64,000 bases of DNA, from positions 434,001 to 498,000 of the forward strand of contig WJYB01000001.1 of assembly GCA_009668015.1 (NCBI GenBank), in the 5' to 3' direction. The DNA is from Enterobacteriaceae bacterium RIT714. Lineage in GTDB: Bacteria > Pseudomonadota > Gammaproteobacteria > Enterobacterales > Enterobacteriaceae. The notes under the pieces were generated by a model. That model worked only from the letters and a program-made list of their open reading frames with translations. It was not told the DNA's origin and searched no databases. Below, piece after piece: positions 1 through 10,520 of the stretch (positions are counted from its first letter, which is position 1; every line of letters begins with the position of its first letter). A program made the position numbers and the translations under genes.

Positions 1-689
1 GTTTCATCTGCTATCGCCACCCCAAGGCCCTGCATTGCGGCGGTAATCGCCAAATCCATCGTATCGAAATGCTGATTTTTGTGCATGATCGGCGCGGGAT
101 TTGCCTGTCTGGAGAGCCACAGTGACCAGTCGGTTTTGTCCCGGGTAGGATGCAGAAACGTCAGCGATTCCAGCGCGGTATTCATACGCAACGGACTCAG
201 CACCGGCGTGAGCGCCTCTTCAAACAGCAGATCGCCAGCGCTTAAATGCGTGCCGAACACGATGGCGGCGTCGTAGGATTCTGTTTTGAAATTGACGGTG
301 TGATCGGTGGTGGTGGTCAGCGAGATTTGCAGCTCTGGCTGTTCGCGCTCGACCTGAAGGAGTCTCGGGACCAGCCAGCGCATGGCGCAGGTGGGAACTT
401 TCAGACGTACTACGGTCTGCTGTGCGCGCGCCTGCTCTGCCACCGTAATCAGATTCTCGAAAGCGGATTGTAGATCAGGAAGCAGGGCGCTTCCCTGAGA
501 GGAGAGCCGCAGCCCGCGGGCGTGACGTTCAAAAAGCGAAAAACCGAGCCAGGATTCCAGCGTGGCAATTTTACGACTTACCGCTCCCTGGGTGAGGCAA
601 AGCTCTTTCGCGGCGTGCGTCAAATTAAGGTGACGGGCAGTCACCAGAAACGCGTCAACAGCATTGTGTGGAAACGTACGGCGCGACAT
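1..689 (-). CDS. LysR-family transcriptional regulator, C-terminus cut by window edge
   Basis: The reverse strand reads from an ATG at 689 through an open frame of 229 codons to the window edge, so the C-terminus is missing. The N-terminus is a typical LysR winged helix-turn-helix (residues about 8-65, with the pattern HLNLTHAAKELCLTQGAVSRKI). The substrate-binding domain follows from about residue 90. Proteins of this family bind DNA as tetramers and respond to a small ligand. The gene runs towards the window edge, so any divergent target would be the region holding the porin, but the porin is on the same strand. Its target is therefore unknown. The family is clear; the ortholog is not recognised. 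Confidence 0.85.
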   Translation of the reverse strand, partial: MSRRTFPHNAVDAFLVTARHLNLTHAAKELCLTQGAVSRKIATLESWLGFSLFERHARGLRLSSQGSALLPDLQSAFENLITVAEQARAQQTVVRLKVPTCAMRWLVPRLLQVEREQPELQISLTTTTDHTVNFKTESYDAAIVFGTHLSAGDLLFEEALTPVLSPLRMNTALESLTFLHPTRDKTDWSLWLSRQANPAPIMHKNQHFDTMDLAITAAMQGLGVAIADE

Positions 690-760
690 AAAACATTCCA
701 GGTATGCGTTTTTATCATGTCATCCATCACACAACACCTTGCGGAGCCTGTCAATGAGCG

Positions 761-786
761 AAAAAAACCCGCCAGATGGCGGGTTT
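761..786 (-). terminator. Rho-independent terminator of the porin gene
   Basis: On the reverse strand a 9-bp stem (778-786 pairing with 765-773, loop AGAT) ends in a run of T residues over 761-767. It lies 16 bases past the porin stop codon. This is a textbook intrinsic terminator. Confidence 0.9.
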
Positions 787-801
787 GAGAGAAGTCATTT
801 A

Positions 802-1944
802 TTAGAACTGGTAAACCAGACCTAATGCAACGATATCATCGGTAGCGATGCCAGCGTCTTTATAGAACTGATCGTCTTCATCCAACAGGTTGATTTTATA
901 ATCAACGTAGGTAGACATATTTTTGTTGAAGTAATACGTTGCGCCAATATCGGCATACTTCACCAGATCTTTATCGGTAGTTACACCGTTGTAAGCTAAA
1001 TCGTAACCTTTAGACACCAGGAAAGAAACCGCCGGGCGCAGACCGAAGTCGAACTGATATTGAGCGGTGCCTTCAAAGTTCTGTGTTTTATTTGCTACGC
1101 CGCCAGTATCAGGACCATTATCGGAATAATTTCCATATACAGTCATGTTGCGAGTTTCGGAATACATCGCCGCCAGATAAATATTATTGTCGTCGTATTT
1201 CAGAGCTGTTGCCCAGGATTCCGCTTTGTCGCCGTCAGCAATGTAAGGACTGTTAGCATTCTGCTGTGCGTTGGTGCGGTCAGACGTGGTGAAAGCCGCG
1301 CCAGCGCTGAAGCCCATACCGAAGTCATAGGTAGAAGAGATACCGAAGCCGTCGCCGTTTTCGTGGCGAACATCACGGCCATTATTGGTGCCTTCGTTGC
1401 CGTTGCCTTCGCCTTCATTATTACCCTGATACTGGAGGGCAAAGTTCAGGCCATCAGCCAGACCGAAGAAGTTGGTGTTACGATAAGTGGCAACGCCGTT
1501 CGCGCGGTTGGTCATATAGACGTCGGTCTGTGCAGAGGTATCACCACCAAACTCTGGCAGCATATCGGTCCAGCCTTCCACGTCGTACAGCACGCCGTAG
1601 TTACGGCCATAATCAAATGAACCGTATTCGCCAAATTTCAGGCCCGCGAACGCCAGACGTGTCCAGGACTGGTTCTCAGAACTTTCGGTATTGTTCGCCT
1701 GAACGTTGTATTCCCACTGGCCGTAACCGGTCAGCAGCTCGTTGATCTGTGTTTCACCTTTAAAGCCCAGACGAATGTAGGTCTGGTCGCCATCGGCAGA
1801 ACTGTTGTCAGAGAAATAATGCAGGCCATCGACTTTGCCGTAAAGATCCAGTTTATTACCGTCTTTATTATAAATTTCAGCTGCGTGAGCAGCGCTTGCC
1901 GCCATAAGTGCCGGGATGACGATTGCCAAAACTTTTCTTTTCAT
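802..1944 (-). CDS. ompN: Outer-membrane general porin, OmpC/OmpN type
   Basis: A 380-residue protein with a signal peptide ending in AHA-A (residues 1-22). The mature N-terminus [20 protein letters not shown] and the C-terminal VALGLVYQF with terminal Phe are hallmarks of enterobacterial trimeric 16-strand porins. The loop-3 constriction motif PEFGGD is present. Segments such as [13 protein letters not shown] and LRPAVSFL resemble OmpN more than OmpC or OmpF, from memory of those proteins. It would allow passive diffusion of small hydrophilic solutes. It stands alone, with its own terminator and a long AT-rich upstream region suited to complex control. The ompN-linked sRNA MicC was not seen upstream, so the exact ortholog (OmpN versus OmpS1-like) is uncertain. 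Confidence 0.85.
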   Translation of the reverse strand: MKRKVLAIVIPALMAASAAHAAEIYNKDGNKLDLYGKVDGLHYFSDNSSADGDQTYIRLGFKGETQINELLTGYGQWEYNVQANNTESSENQSWTRLAFAGLKFGEYGSFDYGRNYGVLYDVEGWTDMLPEFGGDTSAQTDVYMTNRANGVATYRNTNFFGLADGLNFALQYQGNNEGEGNGNEGTNNGRDVRHENGDGFGISSTYDFGMGFSAGAAFTTSDRTNAQQNANSPYIADGDKAESWATALKYDDNNIYLAAMYSETRNMTVYGNYSDNGPDTGGVANKTQNFEGTAQYQFDFGLRPAVSFLVSKGYDLAYNGVTTDKDLVKYADIGATYYFNKNMSTYVDYKINLLDEDDQFYKDAGIATDDIVALGLVYQF

Positions 1945-2388
1945 TTTTATTCCTTAAAACGCTTTTATTATGATTGGAAATGAACTTCCATCCATCTCGT
2001 GAGTCAAATGGATCCTAATATTCTTTAGATTGTTTCAGCAAACAGAATGATTTTTTAAAATGTTAGTATTTAATTCGACATTAACGAACTGAAATGATGA
2101 TTATATTAAGTTATGAGTTTTGATAATTCATTCTTTGTGTTTATATATTTTTATTTAACAGTCGAACGGATTAATTATTTTTTAATGATGCAGGCAAGGA
2201 TTTATTCAAATACTGTGATCTGTGGTTGGGTTTTTCTCTAAAAATTGAAATCCTTTTCAAACCTACTTTGCGTCTGCAACACCTCAAGCCATGCGTTTTG
2301 ATCATGGCTGATATGACAACAATTCGATTGTCGCCACCAGTGCCTTCTTGTTGAATCGTTATGCAACATCCACGAGAAAGGATTGATG
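1945..2388. promoter_or_regulatory. AT-rich divergent intergenic region
   Basis: These 444 bases separate the divergent porin and aminotransferase genes and must hold both promoters. The part from about 2000 to 2230 is very AT-rich, as is usual upstream of osmoregulated porins that are bound by OmpR and H-NS. I could not place a convincing -10/-35 pair or any RNA gene. Confidence 0.4.
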
Positions 2389-3558
2389 ATGACACTGCGT
2401 ACTCCGGTGCAAACCCGCTCTAAACTGCCTGACGTAGGCACGACGATTTTTACCGTGATTGGCCAGCTCTCTGCTCAACACAACGCCATTAATCTTTCTC
2501 AGGGCGCACCTAACTTTTCCTGTGATCCTAAGCTGATTGCGGGCGTGACGCGCGCGATGGAATCTGGCCATAACCAGTATGCGTCCATGACCGGTTTACA
2601 ACCGCTCAAAGAGCGTATCGCGGATAAGATTGCCACGCTATACGGCACGCAATATGACGCCAACAGTGAGGTGTTGATTACGGCCAGCGCCAGTGAAGGG
2701 CTGTATTCGGCGATAAGCGGGCTGGTGCATCCCGGAGATGAGGTTATCTATTTCGAACCCTCTTTTGATAGCTATGCGCCTATTGTCCGCCTGCAGGGCG
2801 CGACGCCCGTGGCGATTAAACTGACGGTTCCGGATTTTGCCGTAAACTGGGATGAGGTTCGCGCCGCGATAACCGCCCGCACCCGGATGATCATTGTCAA
2901 CACACCGCACAATCCAAGTGGACAGGTGTTTTCAGCGGACGACCTGCAACAGCTGGCCGCTATCACGCGCCACACAGACATCATTATTTTGTCTGACGAA
3001 GTGTACGAGCATGTGGTGTTTGACGGGCAACCGCATCACGGCATGGCAACACATCCGCAGCTGGCCGAACGCAGCGTGATCATTTCATCATTCGGAAAAA
3101 CCTATCATGTCACCGGCTGGCGCGTAGGGTATTGTGTGGCTCCCGTTGAACTGATGAACGATATCTGCAAAGTGCATCAATTTTTGATGTTTTCTGCCGA
3201 TACTCCAATGCAATACGCCTTCGCCGAACATATGGCCGATCCCCAGACCTGGCTGTCGCTGGCGGCGTTTTACCAGCGTAAGCGCGATCTGCTGCAAACG
3301 CTGCTGGCTGAATCCCCGTTCAGGCTGCTGCCGAGCGCCGGTTCGTTCTTCCTGCTGGCGGATTACAGCCACTTCAGCGACGAGAGCGACAGTGAGATGG
3401 TTAAACGGCTGATCGTTGAATCCGGTGTCGCGACTATCCCGCTCTCGGCGTTTTATACCGACGGGACGGATAACAAATTGATCCGCCTCTCTTTTGCTAA
3501 AGACGAGGCAACATTACGGGCAGGTGCCCAGGCCCTGTGTCGGGTTAAACCACGCTAA
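2389..3558 (+). CDS. PLP-dependent class I aminotransferase, YbdL (methionine aminotransferase)-like
   Basis: A 389-residue fold-type I aminotransferase. It has the NTPHNPSG motif, SDEVYEH, and the PLP lysine in SSFGKTYHVTGWRVGY. The layout strongly resembles E. coli YbdL, which transaminates methionine and other amino acids, but identity looks only moderate, so this is a relative rather than the ortholog. Three in-frame starts lie close together (TTG 2383, ATG 2386, ATG 2389); 2389 has the best spacing from GAAAGGA at 2376-2382. An amino-acid binding protein follows 11 bases later, which suggests a joint role in uptake and transamination of an amino acid, perhaps a sulfur or basic one. Confidence 0.85.
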   Translation: MTLRTPVQTRSKLPDVGTTIFTVIGQLSAQHNAINLSQGAPNFSCDPKLIAGVTRAMESGHNQYASMTGLQPLKERIADKIATLYGTQYDANSEVLITASASEGLYSAISGLVHPGDEVIYFEPSFDSYAPIVRLQGATPVAIKLTVPDFAVNWDEVRAAITARTRMIIVNTPHNPSGQVFSADDLQQLAAITRHTDIIILSDEVYEHVVFDGQPHHGMATHPQLAERSVIISSFGKTYHVTGWRVGYCVAPVELMNDICKVHQFLMFSADTPMQYAFAEHMADPQTWLSLAAFYQRKRDLLQTLLAESPFRLLPSAGSFFLLADYSHFSDESDSEMVKRLIVESGVATIPLSAFYTDGTDNKLIRLSFAKDEATLRAGAQALCRVKPR

Positions 3559-3569
3559 GGAGTTTTGCT

Positions 3570-4343
3570 ATGAAATTTAACGCGTTAGTTGTCGGCATGG
3601 GATTGCTGTGTTCCTTTTCTTCCTTTGCCGCCACCGAGTTACGCTACGGCCTGGAAGCAGAATACCCACCGTTTGAAAGCCGGAATGCTTCAGGCGAACT
3701 GGAAGGGTTTGACATTGAGCTCGGCAATGCGATTTGCCAGGCCGCGCAATTGAAATGCAGCTGGGTTGAAAGCTCTTTCGATGCCTTAATCCCGGGTCTG
3801 ATGGCCAAAAAATACGATGCCATCAATTCCGCGATGAACATTACCGATCAGCGTCGCCAGAGTATTGATTTCACCCAGCCAATTTACCGTATTCCTTCCC
3901 AGCTGGTGGGTAAAGCGGGCAGCGGTGTGGAAGCCACCCCGGAAGGGTTAAAAGGTAAAACCATTGGCGTATTGCAGGGTTCCATTCAGGAAACCTACGC
4001 AAAAGAGCACTGGGAAAAGCACGGTGTCACCGTGGTGTCTTATAAAGATCAGAATATGGCATGGGGTGACTTGCTGAACGGCCGCATTGACGCCTCGCTG
4101 GTGATGTCGGCGGCGGGACAGGCAGGTTTCCTTAGCAAGCCGCAGGGGAAAGGGTTTGGCTTTATCGGCAAACCGGTGTCGGACGATACCATCCTCGGCA
4201 GCGGGATCGGATTTGGGCTGCGTAAGGGTGATGAGGCCACCAAAAAACAGCTCGATTCGGCCATTGAAAAAGTCCGCGCTGACGGAACGATCGATAAACT
4301 GGCTCAGAAGTATTTTCCGGGTATCGATGTCAGCGTAAAATAA
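3570..4343 (+). CDS. Periplasmic amino-acid binding protein, HisJ/ArgT/ArtJ family
   Basis: A 257-residue protein with a cleavable signal peptide (residues 1-20, ending SFAA). The solute-binding fold follows: LRYGLEAEYPPFES, GFDIELGNAIC and the Y-R-x-P-x-Q-L-V-G strand typical of polar amino-acid ABC receptors. It delivers a ligand, probably basic or polar, to an inner-membrane ABC permease. No permease or ATPase gene is adjacent, so it is an orphan receptor that may share another system's permease, as ArgT shares HisQMP. It is cotranscribed with the upstream aminotransferase (11-base gap, GGAG before the ATG) and ends at a strong terminator. Confidence 0.87.
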   Translation: MKFNALVVGMGLLCSFSSFAATELRYGLEAEYPPFESRNASGELEGFDIELGNAICQAAQLKCSWVESSFDALIPGLMAKKYDAINSAMNITDQRRQSIDFTQPIYRIPSQLVGKAGSGVEATPEGLKGKTIGVLQGSIQETYAKEHWEKHGVTVVSYKDQNMAWGDLLNGRIDASLVMSAAGQAGFLSKPQGKGFGFIGKPVSDDTILGSGIGFGLRKGDEATKKQLDSAIEKVRADGTIDKLAQKYFPGIDVSVK

Positions 4344-4361
4344 TAATATTGCGCCTGATTC

Positions 4362-4395
4362 GCCCCTGATGCCGATGTCCATCAGGGGCTTTTTA
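4362..4395 (+). terminator. Rho-independent terminator of the aminotransferase/binding-protein operon
   Basis: A 9-bp stem (4362-4370 with 4381-4389, loop of 10) is followed by TTTTTATT. It lies 18 bases after the binding-protein stop codon. Confidence 0.9.
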
Positions 4396-4648
4396 TTGAC
4401 CCGTTTGACGTTGCGATGCTCGCGCATTGGCAGACTCACGGCATAGCAAAATCAATAAGCCATATACATAACTTTACCGCCAATTCAGCTCATTCCCCTC
4501 GACAGAAAATATTTCTCGCTTTGTTCAGATAATCGCCGCCCAACAATTGGATTCTTAACCGTTTTTGTTTAGGCTGTGCGTTCTTTCTTGCCGTCGTTTC
4601 GCCGCCCGCGAAACTCATTCACACGACCATAAGGACGTTTTTTCAGGC

Positions 4649-6304
4649 ATGAATCGCAGACGTTTTTTACAAGGCTCGCTGGCAATGGCTGCGCTGAGCG
4701 GTACCGCCGGACTCTCAACGCTCTTTTCCCGCGCGGCGTTTGCCGCAGATTCAGAGATTGCGGACGGCCAGAGTCGTCTTTTTGATTTCTCTGTACTGCA
4801 ATCTATGGCGCACGATTTGGCGCAAACCCCGTGGGGCGGCGCACCTCGTCCGCTTCCGAACACGCTGGCGACCATGACGCCGCAGGCCTACAACGCCATC
4901 CAGTACGATGCGAAGCAGTCCCTGTGGAATAACATCGAAGACCGTCAGTTAGACGTGCAATTCTTCCATATGGGCATGGGTTTCCGCCGTCGTGTCCGCA
5001 TGTTCTCTCTGGATCCCGCCACTTCGCAGGCGCGTGAGATCCACTTCCGTCCGGAGCTGTTCAACTACCACGACGCGGGTGTGGACACCAAACAGTTGCA
5101 GGGCCAAAGTGATTTAGGTTTTGCGGGTTTCCGCGCCTTCAAAGCCCCTGAGCTGGCCCGCCGCGATATAGTCTCATTCCTGGGCGCGAGCTATTTCCGC
5201 GCCGTGGATGATACTTATCAATACGGTCTTTCCGCGCGCGGCCTGGCAATTGACACCTTTACGGACACCCCGGAAGAGTTTCCGGACTTCACGTCGTTCT
5301 GGTTCGAAACCGTTAAGCCTGGCGACACCACCTTTACCGTTTATACGCTGCTCGATAGCCCAAGTATTACCGGCGCCTATAAGTTCGTGATCCACTGCGA
5401 GAAGAGCCAGGTGATCATGGAGGTGGATAACCACCTGTATGCGCGTAAAGATATCAAGCAGCTCGGCATTTCGCCGATGACCAGTATGTTCAGCTGCGGC
5501 AATAATGAACGCCGCATGTGCGATACCATTCACCCGCAGATCCACGACTCCGACCGCCTGTCGATGTGGCGCGGCAACGGCGAATGGATCTGTCGTCCGC
5601 TGAATAACCCACAAAAATTACAGTTCAATGCTTTTGAGGATAAAAACCCGAAAGGCTTTGGCCTGCTGCAGCTGGATCGCGATTTCTCCCACTATCAGGA
5701 CATCATGGGCTGGTACAACAAGCGTCCGAGCCTGTGGGTTGAACCCCGCAATAACTGGGGGAAAGGCAGCGTCGGGCTGATGGAGATCCCCACCACCGGC
5801 GAAACGCTGGATAATGTGGTGTGTTTCTGGCAGCCAGAAAAAACCGTGAAAGCGGGCGACGAACTGGAGTTCAAATACCGTCTGTACTGGAGCGCGCAGC
5901 CGCCGGTACGCTCGCCGCTGGCGAACGTCTACGCTACCCGTACCGGAATGGGTGGCTTCCCGGAAGGCTGGGCACCGGGCGAAAATTATCCGAAAACGTG
6001 GGCCCGTCGGTTTGCGATCGATTTTGTCGGTGGCGATCTGAAAGCTGCGGCACCAAAAGGTATCGAGCCTGTCATCACGCTCTCTAACGGTGAAGCAAAA
6101 CAGGTCGAAATCCTCTACGTCGAACCTTTCGACGGGTATCGCATACTCTTCGACTGGTATCCCACTAACGATTCCACCGACCCGGTAGAGATGCGTATGT
6201 TCCTGCGTTGTCAGGGAGATGCGATCAGTGAAACCTGGCTGTATCAGTATTTCCCGCCAGCACCGGATAAACGCAACTATGTTGACGACCGCGTGATGCG
6301 TTAA
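4649..6304 (+). CDS. opgD: Glucan biosynthesis protein D, periplasmic
   Basis: 551 residues from the ATG at 4649, the same length as E. coli OpgD (MdoD). An upstream extension to 4565 lacks family support. The N-terminus [18 protein letters not shown] is a twin-arginine signal, so the folded protein is exported by Tat to the periplasm. The rest is the MdoG/OpgG-type beta-sandwich region. The protein shapes osmoregulated periplasmic glucans made by OpgGH. The rimL and ydcK neighbours are the same as in E. coli. Confidence 0.95.
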   Translation: MNRRRFLQGSLAMAALSGTAGLSTLFSRAAFAADSEIADGQSRLFDFSVLQSMAHDLAQTPWGGAPRPLPNTLATMTPQAYNAIQYDAKQSLWNNIEDRQLDVQFFHMGMGFRRRVRMFSLDPATSQAREIHFRPELFNYHDAGVDTKQLQGQSDLGFAGFRAFKAPELARRDIVSFLGASYFRAVDDTYQYGLSARGLAIDTFTDTPEEFPDFTSFWFETVKPGDTTFTVYTLLDSPSITGAYKFVIHCEKSQVIMEVDNHLYARKDIKQLGISPMTSMFSCGNNERRMCDTIHPQIHDSDRLSMWRGNGEWICRPLNNPQKLQFNAFEDKNPKGFGLLQLDRDFSHYQDIMGWYNKRPSLWVEPRNNWGKGSVGLMEIPTTGETLDNVVCFWQPEKTVKAGDELEFKYRLYWSAQPPVRSPLANVYATRTGMGGFPEGWAPGENYPKTWARRFAIDFVGGDLKAAAPKGIEPVITLSNGEAKQVEILYVEPFDGYRILFDWYPTNDSTDPVEMRMFLRCQGDAISETWLYQYFPPAPDKRNYVDDRVMR

Positions 6305-6311
6305 CGTTTCA

Positions 6312-6335
6312 GGCCCTCTTCGCACGGAGAGGGCC
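6312..6335 (+). terminator. Hairpin between opgD and rimL
   Basis: An 8-bp stem (6312-6319 with 6328-6335) sits in the 43-base gap and runs into the rimL ribosome-binding region. There is no T tract. It may attenuate rather than terminate. Confidence 0.4.
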
Positions 6336-6347
6336 AGGATAAGCACC

Positions 6348-6896
6348 ATGACCACAATAGCATCCGAAATCATCCCCGTTAGCGACCGCATTGAGCTGCG
6401 CGCCATTGATGAGCGTTTCACCAGCGAACTGCACAGTCTGGTCATCAAAAATAAAAGCTGGCTTCAGACCGCCTTTGACTGGGCGCAGTATGTCGGTACC
6501 GAAGAAGACACGCGACGCAATGCGCAAAGCAATCAGATGCTGCATCAGCGTGGCTACGCGAAAATGTTCCTGATTTATCAGGATCAAGCGCTGAAAGGCG
6601 TGCTCTCGTTCAATTCCATCGAGCCGACCAACAAGACCGGTTACATTGGTTATTGGCTGGATAAAGGCAGCCAGGGGCAGGGGATCCTTTCGCAATCATT
6701 GCAGGCGTTTATGCGGTATTACGTCGGGCGGGGTGAGATTCGTCGCTTCGTTATCAAATGCCGGGTGGCGAATAGCCAAAGCAACAGCGTGGCGCTGCGC
6801 AACGGTTTTGTTCTGGAAGGCTGTCTCAAAGAGGCCGAGTATCTTAACGGCGATTTTCACGATGTGAACAGCTACGCGAAAATTATCCGTTTATAG
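6348..6896 (+). CDS. rimL: Ribosomal-protein-serine N-acetyltransferase RimL (L12 to L7)
   Basis: A 182-residue GNAT enzyme. Motifs match RimL closely: [25 protein letters not shown] (acetyl-CoA loop), [15 protein letters not shown] and VALRNGF. RimL acetylates the N-terminal serine of ribosomal protein L12. The gene follows opgD by 43 bases and overlaps the end of convergent ydcK by six bases, as both stop codons lie in 6891-6896. Confidence 0.93.
   Translation: MTTIASEIIPVSDRIELRAIDERFTSELHSLVIKNKSWLQTAFDWAQYVGTEEDTRRNAQSNQMLHQRGYAKMFLIYQDQALKGVLSFNSIEPTNKTGYIGYWLDKGSQGQGILSQSLQAFMRYYVGRGEIRRFVIKCRVANSQSNSVALRNGFVLEGCLKEAEYLNGDFHDVNSYAKIIRL
6675..6682 (+). other. KOPS octamer (FtsK-orienting sequence)
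   Basis: GGGCAGGG matches the KOPS consensus GGGNAGGG on the plus strand and so points rightwards to dif at 54119. It lies inside rimL. Confidence 0.5.
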
Positions 6897-7871
6897 CGTG
6901 CCCAGCAGCGGCGTGCGGGTGATGCGCTGTTCTCCGTTAATGACTTTCTCGCCACGCAGATGAATGCTCTCGCCCGCGAAGGCTTCAATCACCGCATCGT
7001 CGGTAATCTCAATACGATGCTCGATCAGCACATCTCCGCTGATTCGGGCGCGTCCCTGGATGACCACCTTATCATCAATCAGGATTGGGCCGCCTTTCAG
7101 CCAGGCGTGCCCGCCAATCAGCACATGATGCTTGATGACACAATTCCCCTCCACCACGGCGTTTTCCGCCACCTGTGAACTGTAGCGTAACGTCGGGATC
7201 GCATCGTCCTCCAGGCCTGCCACCAGACGAGCGTTGCCATAGACTTTGGCGCAGTCGCATACCCAGACATTGTTGATCTCATTACCGTCGATAAGGGCGT
7301 TCTCAAATACCTCTGCCCGGTGTTCTATAAAGGCATAATCCACAGTGGCGTTGCCGTGGATTTGCGCCTGATGAACCACGCGGGAGTGTCTGACGGTGGC
7401 GTTATCAAAGATTTTAAGGATCTGCTCCCGATCGGCGGTGAGTCCGATTGCCGCAATAATGGTGCTCTGATCGAGGATTCGGGCCTGGCCAAACAAATGG
7501 CAACGACCGCGCACTTCTGAACTCCTGACCGTGACGTTGTCACTTAAACAGGCTTCATGACTGATCTGCGCTTCCTCTACCAGAGCGTTATCAGCGATTT
7601 TCGCGCCATGGCTGATGACGCACGGCCGGGTAATTCGCGCATTACCGCAGATTTGCGCGCCGGCGAAAACCACGCTGTTTTCGTCGTAAACCCAGCAGTC
7701 ACCGTCCTGTGAAAGGGCGCTTTCATCCTCCAGCCAGCCGCCTTTTGTACCTGCTTTGACGTCGCTGAAATCACGCGCCGCAACGATCTGGTACAACGTG
7801 ACCGTCGCTTTATTCTCCCCGTTCTGCCAGTGATAAAGGCGAGTTTCGTCGCTGAGTCGGTATTTGGTCAT
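6891..7871 (-). CDS. ydcK: YdcK, left-handed beta-helix (hexapeptide-repeat-like) protein of unknown function
   Basis: 326 residues from the ATG at 7871, the same length as E. coli YdcK; an in-frame upstream ATG at 7910 is less likely. The chain is a long run of six-residue repeats of the type [LIV]-x-x-x-A/x-x (for example [36 protein letters not shown]) that should form a left-handed parallel beta-helix like acyltransferases. No catalytic residues can be assigned. A matS site lies inside the gene at 7531-7543. It is convergent with rimL and divergent from tehA. Confidence 0.9.
   Translation of the reverse strand: MTKYRLSDETRLYHWQNGENKATVTLYQIVAARDFSDVKAGTKGGWLEDESALSQDGDCWVYDENSVVFAGAQICGNARITRPCVISHGAKIADNALVEEAQISHEACLSDNVTVRSSEVRGRCHLFGQARILDQSTIIAAIGLTADREQILKIFDNATVRHSRVVHQAQIHGNATVDYAFIEHRAEVFENALIDGNEINNVWVCDCAKVYGNARLVAGLEDDAIPTLRYSSQVAENAVVEGNCVIKHHVLIGGHAWLKGGPILIDDKVVIQGRARISGDVLIEHRIEITDDAVIEAFAGESIHLRGEKVINGEQRITRTPLLGTL
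7531..7543. other. matS site (MatP binding), inside ydcK
   Basis: GTGACGTTGTCAC is a perfect match to the 13-bp matS consensus GTGACRNYGTCAC. MatP binds these sites to organise the Ter macrodomain in enterobacteria. Confidence 0.88.
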
Positions 7872-7993
7872 TACGATGCCTCTTCTGGTCGTTATGATTA
7901 AACGTAGCAAACTTTACGCCTTTCGAAGTACTGGCAACCGGCCCTGAAACCTCTTAAACTAGCATTTCAAATATTATTTATAGTTTAAAATTA

Positions 7994-8998
7994 ATGCGTA
8001 AAAGTCACCCATCTCAACAGGCTCTTCATCTACCTTTCGGCTACTTTGGAATGGTGCTGGGGACGATTGGCATGGGGTTCGCCTGGCGCTATGCCAGCAC
8101 CCTCTGGCCGGTTTCACCCTGGCCGGGGGAGAGCCTTGTCGCGCTGGCGGTCATCATCTGGTTTTTACTCACCGTGGCGACGATTACCCGCGCCGTGCGG
8201 TTTCCGCACAGTGTACTGGCAGAGATGCGCCATCCTGTGATGAGCAGTTTTGTCAGTCTCTTCCCGGCCACCACCATGCTGGTGGCGATTGGATTTGTGC
8301 CGTGGTGTCGTCCGGTTTCGCTGGCGCTCTTTACGCTGGGTGTGGTCGTGCAGCTTGGCTATGCCTCGTGGCAAAGCGCCGGGCTGTGGCGCGGCAAGCA
8401 TCCGCAAGAGGCCACCACGCCGGGGCTGTATCTGCCGACGGTGGCGAATAATTTTATCAGCGCCATGGCCTGCGGGGCGTTGGGCTTTCATGATGCCGGG
8501 CTGCTGTTTTTGGGGGCGGGGGTCTTTTCCTGGCTCAGCCTGGAGCCGGTGATCCTGCAACGTCTGCGCAGTGCGGGGGAGTTACCGTCTACGCTGCGTA
8601 CATCGCTCGGCATTCAGCTTGCGCCCGCGCTGGTGGCATGCAGCGCCTGGCTAAGCGTCAACGGCGGGGAAGCCGATACCTTCGCCAAAATGTTGTTTGG
8701 CTACGGTTTGCTGCAGCTGCTGTTTACGCTGCGCCTGATGCCCTGGTATCTCTCGCAGCCGTTCAATGCCTCGTTCTGGAGCTTCTCGTTTGGCGTATCC
8801 GCTCTGGCAACGACCGGGCTGCATCTGGGGCAGAGCGCCCCGTCGGGGATCTTCCACGTTATTGCGATTCCGCTGTTTATTTTTACCAACTGCATCATTG
8901 CGCTCCTGCTGGTGCGCACTGTGATCTTGCTGATGCAGGGGAAGTTATTAGTTCGTTCAGATAAAGCCACGCTAATGCGTACTGAGGAAAAAGAATGA
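7994..8998 (+). CDS. tehA: Tellurite resistance protein TehA, SLAC1-family anion channel
   Basis: 334 residues with about ten hydrophobic segments in the tellurite-resistance/dicarboxylate transporter (SLAC1) fold. Diagnostic stretches shared with E. coli TehA include [48 protein letters not shown] and [15 protein letters not shown]. It acts in the inner membrane. The stop codon overlaps the tehB start (ATGA at 8995-8998), so the pair is translationally coupled. The short AT-rich gap before 7994 must hold the promoter. Confidence 0.95.
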   Translation: MRKSHPSQQALHLPFGYFGMVLGTIGMGFAWRYASTLWPVSPWPGESLVALAVIIWFLLTVATITRAVRFPHSVLAEMRHPVMSSFVSLFPATTMLVAIGFVPWCRPVSLALFTLGVVVQLGYASWQSAGLWRGKHPQEATTPGLYLPTVANNFISAMACGALGFHDAGLLFLGAGVFSWLSLEPVILQRLRSAGELPSTLRTSLGIQLAPALVACSAWLSVNGGEADTFAKMLFGYGLLQLLFTLRLMPWYLSQPFNASFWSFSFGVSALATTGLHLGQSAPSGIFHVIAIPLFIFTNCIIALLLVRTVILLMQGKLLVRSDKATLMRTEEKE

Positions 8999-9591
8999 CA
9001 CGCTTCGATGAAAACTATTTTACCGAGAAATATGGTCTGACCCGCACTCATTCAGACGTTGTCTACAGCGCCGGGATCGTGAAGCCGGGCAAAACGCTGG
9101 ATCTGGGCTGCGGCAATGGGCGTAATAGCCTGTGGCTGGCGGCAAACGGGTATGACGTCACTGCCTGGGATAAAAATCCCATGAGCATTGATAATATTGA
9201 ACGTATCAAAGCGGCAGAGGGGATCTCAAACCTGCAGACCGCCATCCAGGATCTCAACAGCCTGAGCTTTGACGGAGAGTATGATTTTATTCTCTCCACG
9301 GTGGTGATGATGTTCCTCGAAGCCAAAACCATTCCGGGGCTGATCGCCAATATGCAGCGCTGCACCAAACCGGGCGGATATAACCTGATTGTAGCGGCGA
9401 TGGATACGGACGATTACCCGTGTACCGTAGGTTTCCCGTTCGCGTTTAAAAGTGGTGAACTGAGCCGCTATTACGAAGGCTGGGAGCCTCTGAAATACAA
9501 TGAAGACGTCGGCGAGTTACATCGCACCGACGCCAACGGGAATCGCATCAAACTGCGTTTCGCCACTCTGCTGGCGCGTAAACCCGCTTAA
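8995..9591 (+). CDS. tehB: Tellurite methyltransferase TehB (SAM-dependent)
   Basis: A 198-residue class I methyltransferase. SAM motif I is [10 protein letters not shown] at residues 35-44, with an acidic motif II around AWDKNP. Its length equals E. coli TehB (197). It methylates tellurite and selenium compounds and, with TehA, confers tellurite resistance when expressed. Start overlaps the tehA stop by four bases. Confidence 0.95.
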   Translation: MTRFDENYFTEKYGLTRTHSDVVYSAGIVKPGKTLDLGCGNGRNSLWLAANGYDVTAWDKNPMSIDNIERIKAAEGISNLQTAIQDLNSLSFDGEYDFILSTVVMMFLEAKTIPGLIANMQRCTKPGGYNLIVAAMDTDDYPCTVGFPFAFKSGELSRYYEGWEPLKYNEDVGELHRTDANGNRIKLRFATLLARKPA

Positions 9592-9622
9592 CGGGTAGTC
9601 TGCAGACCTGAGCTATACAATT

Positions 9623-9648
9623 AAGGGGGCCGTGTGCCCCTTGTTTGT
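9623..9648 (+). terminator. Probable terminator of tehAB
   Basis: AAGGGG (9623-9628) can pair with CCCCTT (9637-9642), followed by the moderately T-rich GTTTGT. It lies 31 bases past the tehB stop. Confidence 0.5.
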
Positions 9649-9811
9649 GCCGGAAGGTGGACATTAAATACTCATAAAATCACCGTGCGTGACTATTCAG
9701 AATGACCACTTTTTGTAATTATGCGACGAGCACCCTTTTTGTCACAACAAAGTCCCTGCGCTTTTGCTATAACTTCAGATGCATATCTGCACATTACAGG
9801 GATCCCTTACC

Positions 9812-10486
9812 ATGCGTACTCAAACTTTTTTTAAAGTTGCAGCGCTCTCTGGCCTGCTGGTCTTAGCAGGCTGTGCGTCCAAAGTGGCGCAGCCCGATCA
9901 ATACTCGGGCTTTTTGAAAGATTATTCAGGCTTGCAGCAAACGACGTCAGCGACGGGTAAACCAACGCTACGCTGGGTAGATCCATCCTACAAACCGTCT
10001 AATTACGACAACATCGTCTGGAATCCAATCACCTATTATCCGGTGCCGAAGCCGACCACCCAGGTCGGGCAGAAGGTGCTGGACGATCTGCTGGCCTACA
10101 CCAACAACAAAATGAAAACCGCTGTTGGTCAAACCAAACCGCTGGTGGCGACACCTGGCCCACGTAGCCTGATTTTCCGCGGGGCGATTACCGGCGTGAG
10201 TTCGAAGAAAGAAGGGCTGCAATTCTATGAAGTGGTCCCGGTTGCCCTGGTGGTGGCAGGAACGCAAATGGCGACCGGTCATCGCACGATGGATACCCAT
10301 CTCTTTTTTGAAGGCGAGCTGATCGATGCGGCGACCGGTAAACCGGTGATCAAGGTCGTGCGTAAAGGCGAAGGTAAAGAACTCAGCAATGAAAATGCGC
10401 CAATGACGGTGGCGACGTTGAAACAGGTGGTTGATGACATGGCGACGGATGCCACCATGTTTGATGTCAACAGCACCAAAAAATAA
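9812..10486 (+). CDS. ydcL: DUF3313 outer-membrane lipoprotein YdcL
   Basis: 224 residues from the ATG at 9812. A lipoprotein signal peptide ends in the lipobox LVLAGC with the lipidated cysteine at residue 21. The body resembles the DUF3313 family of E. coli YdcL (YSGFLKDYSGL, RSLIFRGAITGV). Function is unknown. The gene is monocistronic, following the tehAB hairpin and ending at a strong terminator. Confidence 0.9.
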   Translation: MRTQTFFKVAALSGLLVLAGCASKVAQPDQYSGFLKDYSGLQQTTSATGKPTLRWVDPSYKPSNYDNIVWNPITYYPVPKPTTQVGQKVLDDLLAYTNNKMKTAVGQTKPLVATPGPRSLIFRGAITGVSSKKEGLQFYEVVPVALVVAGTQMATGHRTMDTHLFFEGELIDAATGKPVIKVVRKGEGKELSNENAPMTVATLKQVVDDMATDATMFDVNSTKK

Positions 10487-10490
10487 TAGA

Positions 10491-10520
10491 AAACCGGCGG
10501 TTTCGCACCGCCGTTTTTTT
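10491..10520 (+). terminator. Rho-independent terminator of ydcL
   Basis: A 7-bp GC-rich stem (10495-10501 with 10507-10513) is followed by seven T residues. It overlaps the last codon of the convergent transporter gene. Confidence 0.92.

Noticed and set aside
1945..2388. An sRNA like MicC next to the ompN-type porin
   Set aside because: No MicC-like sequence or terminator is visible in the gap.
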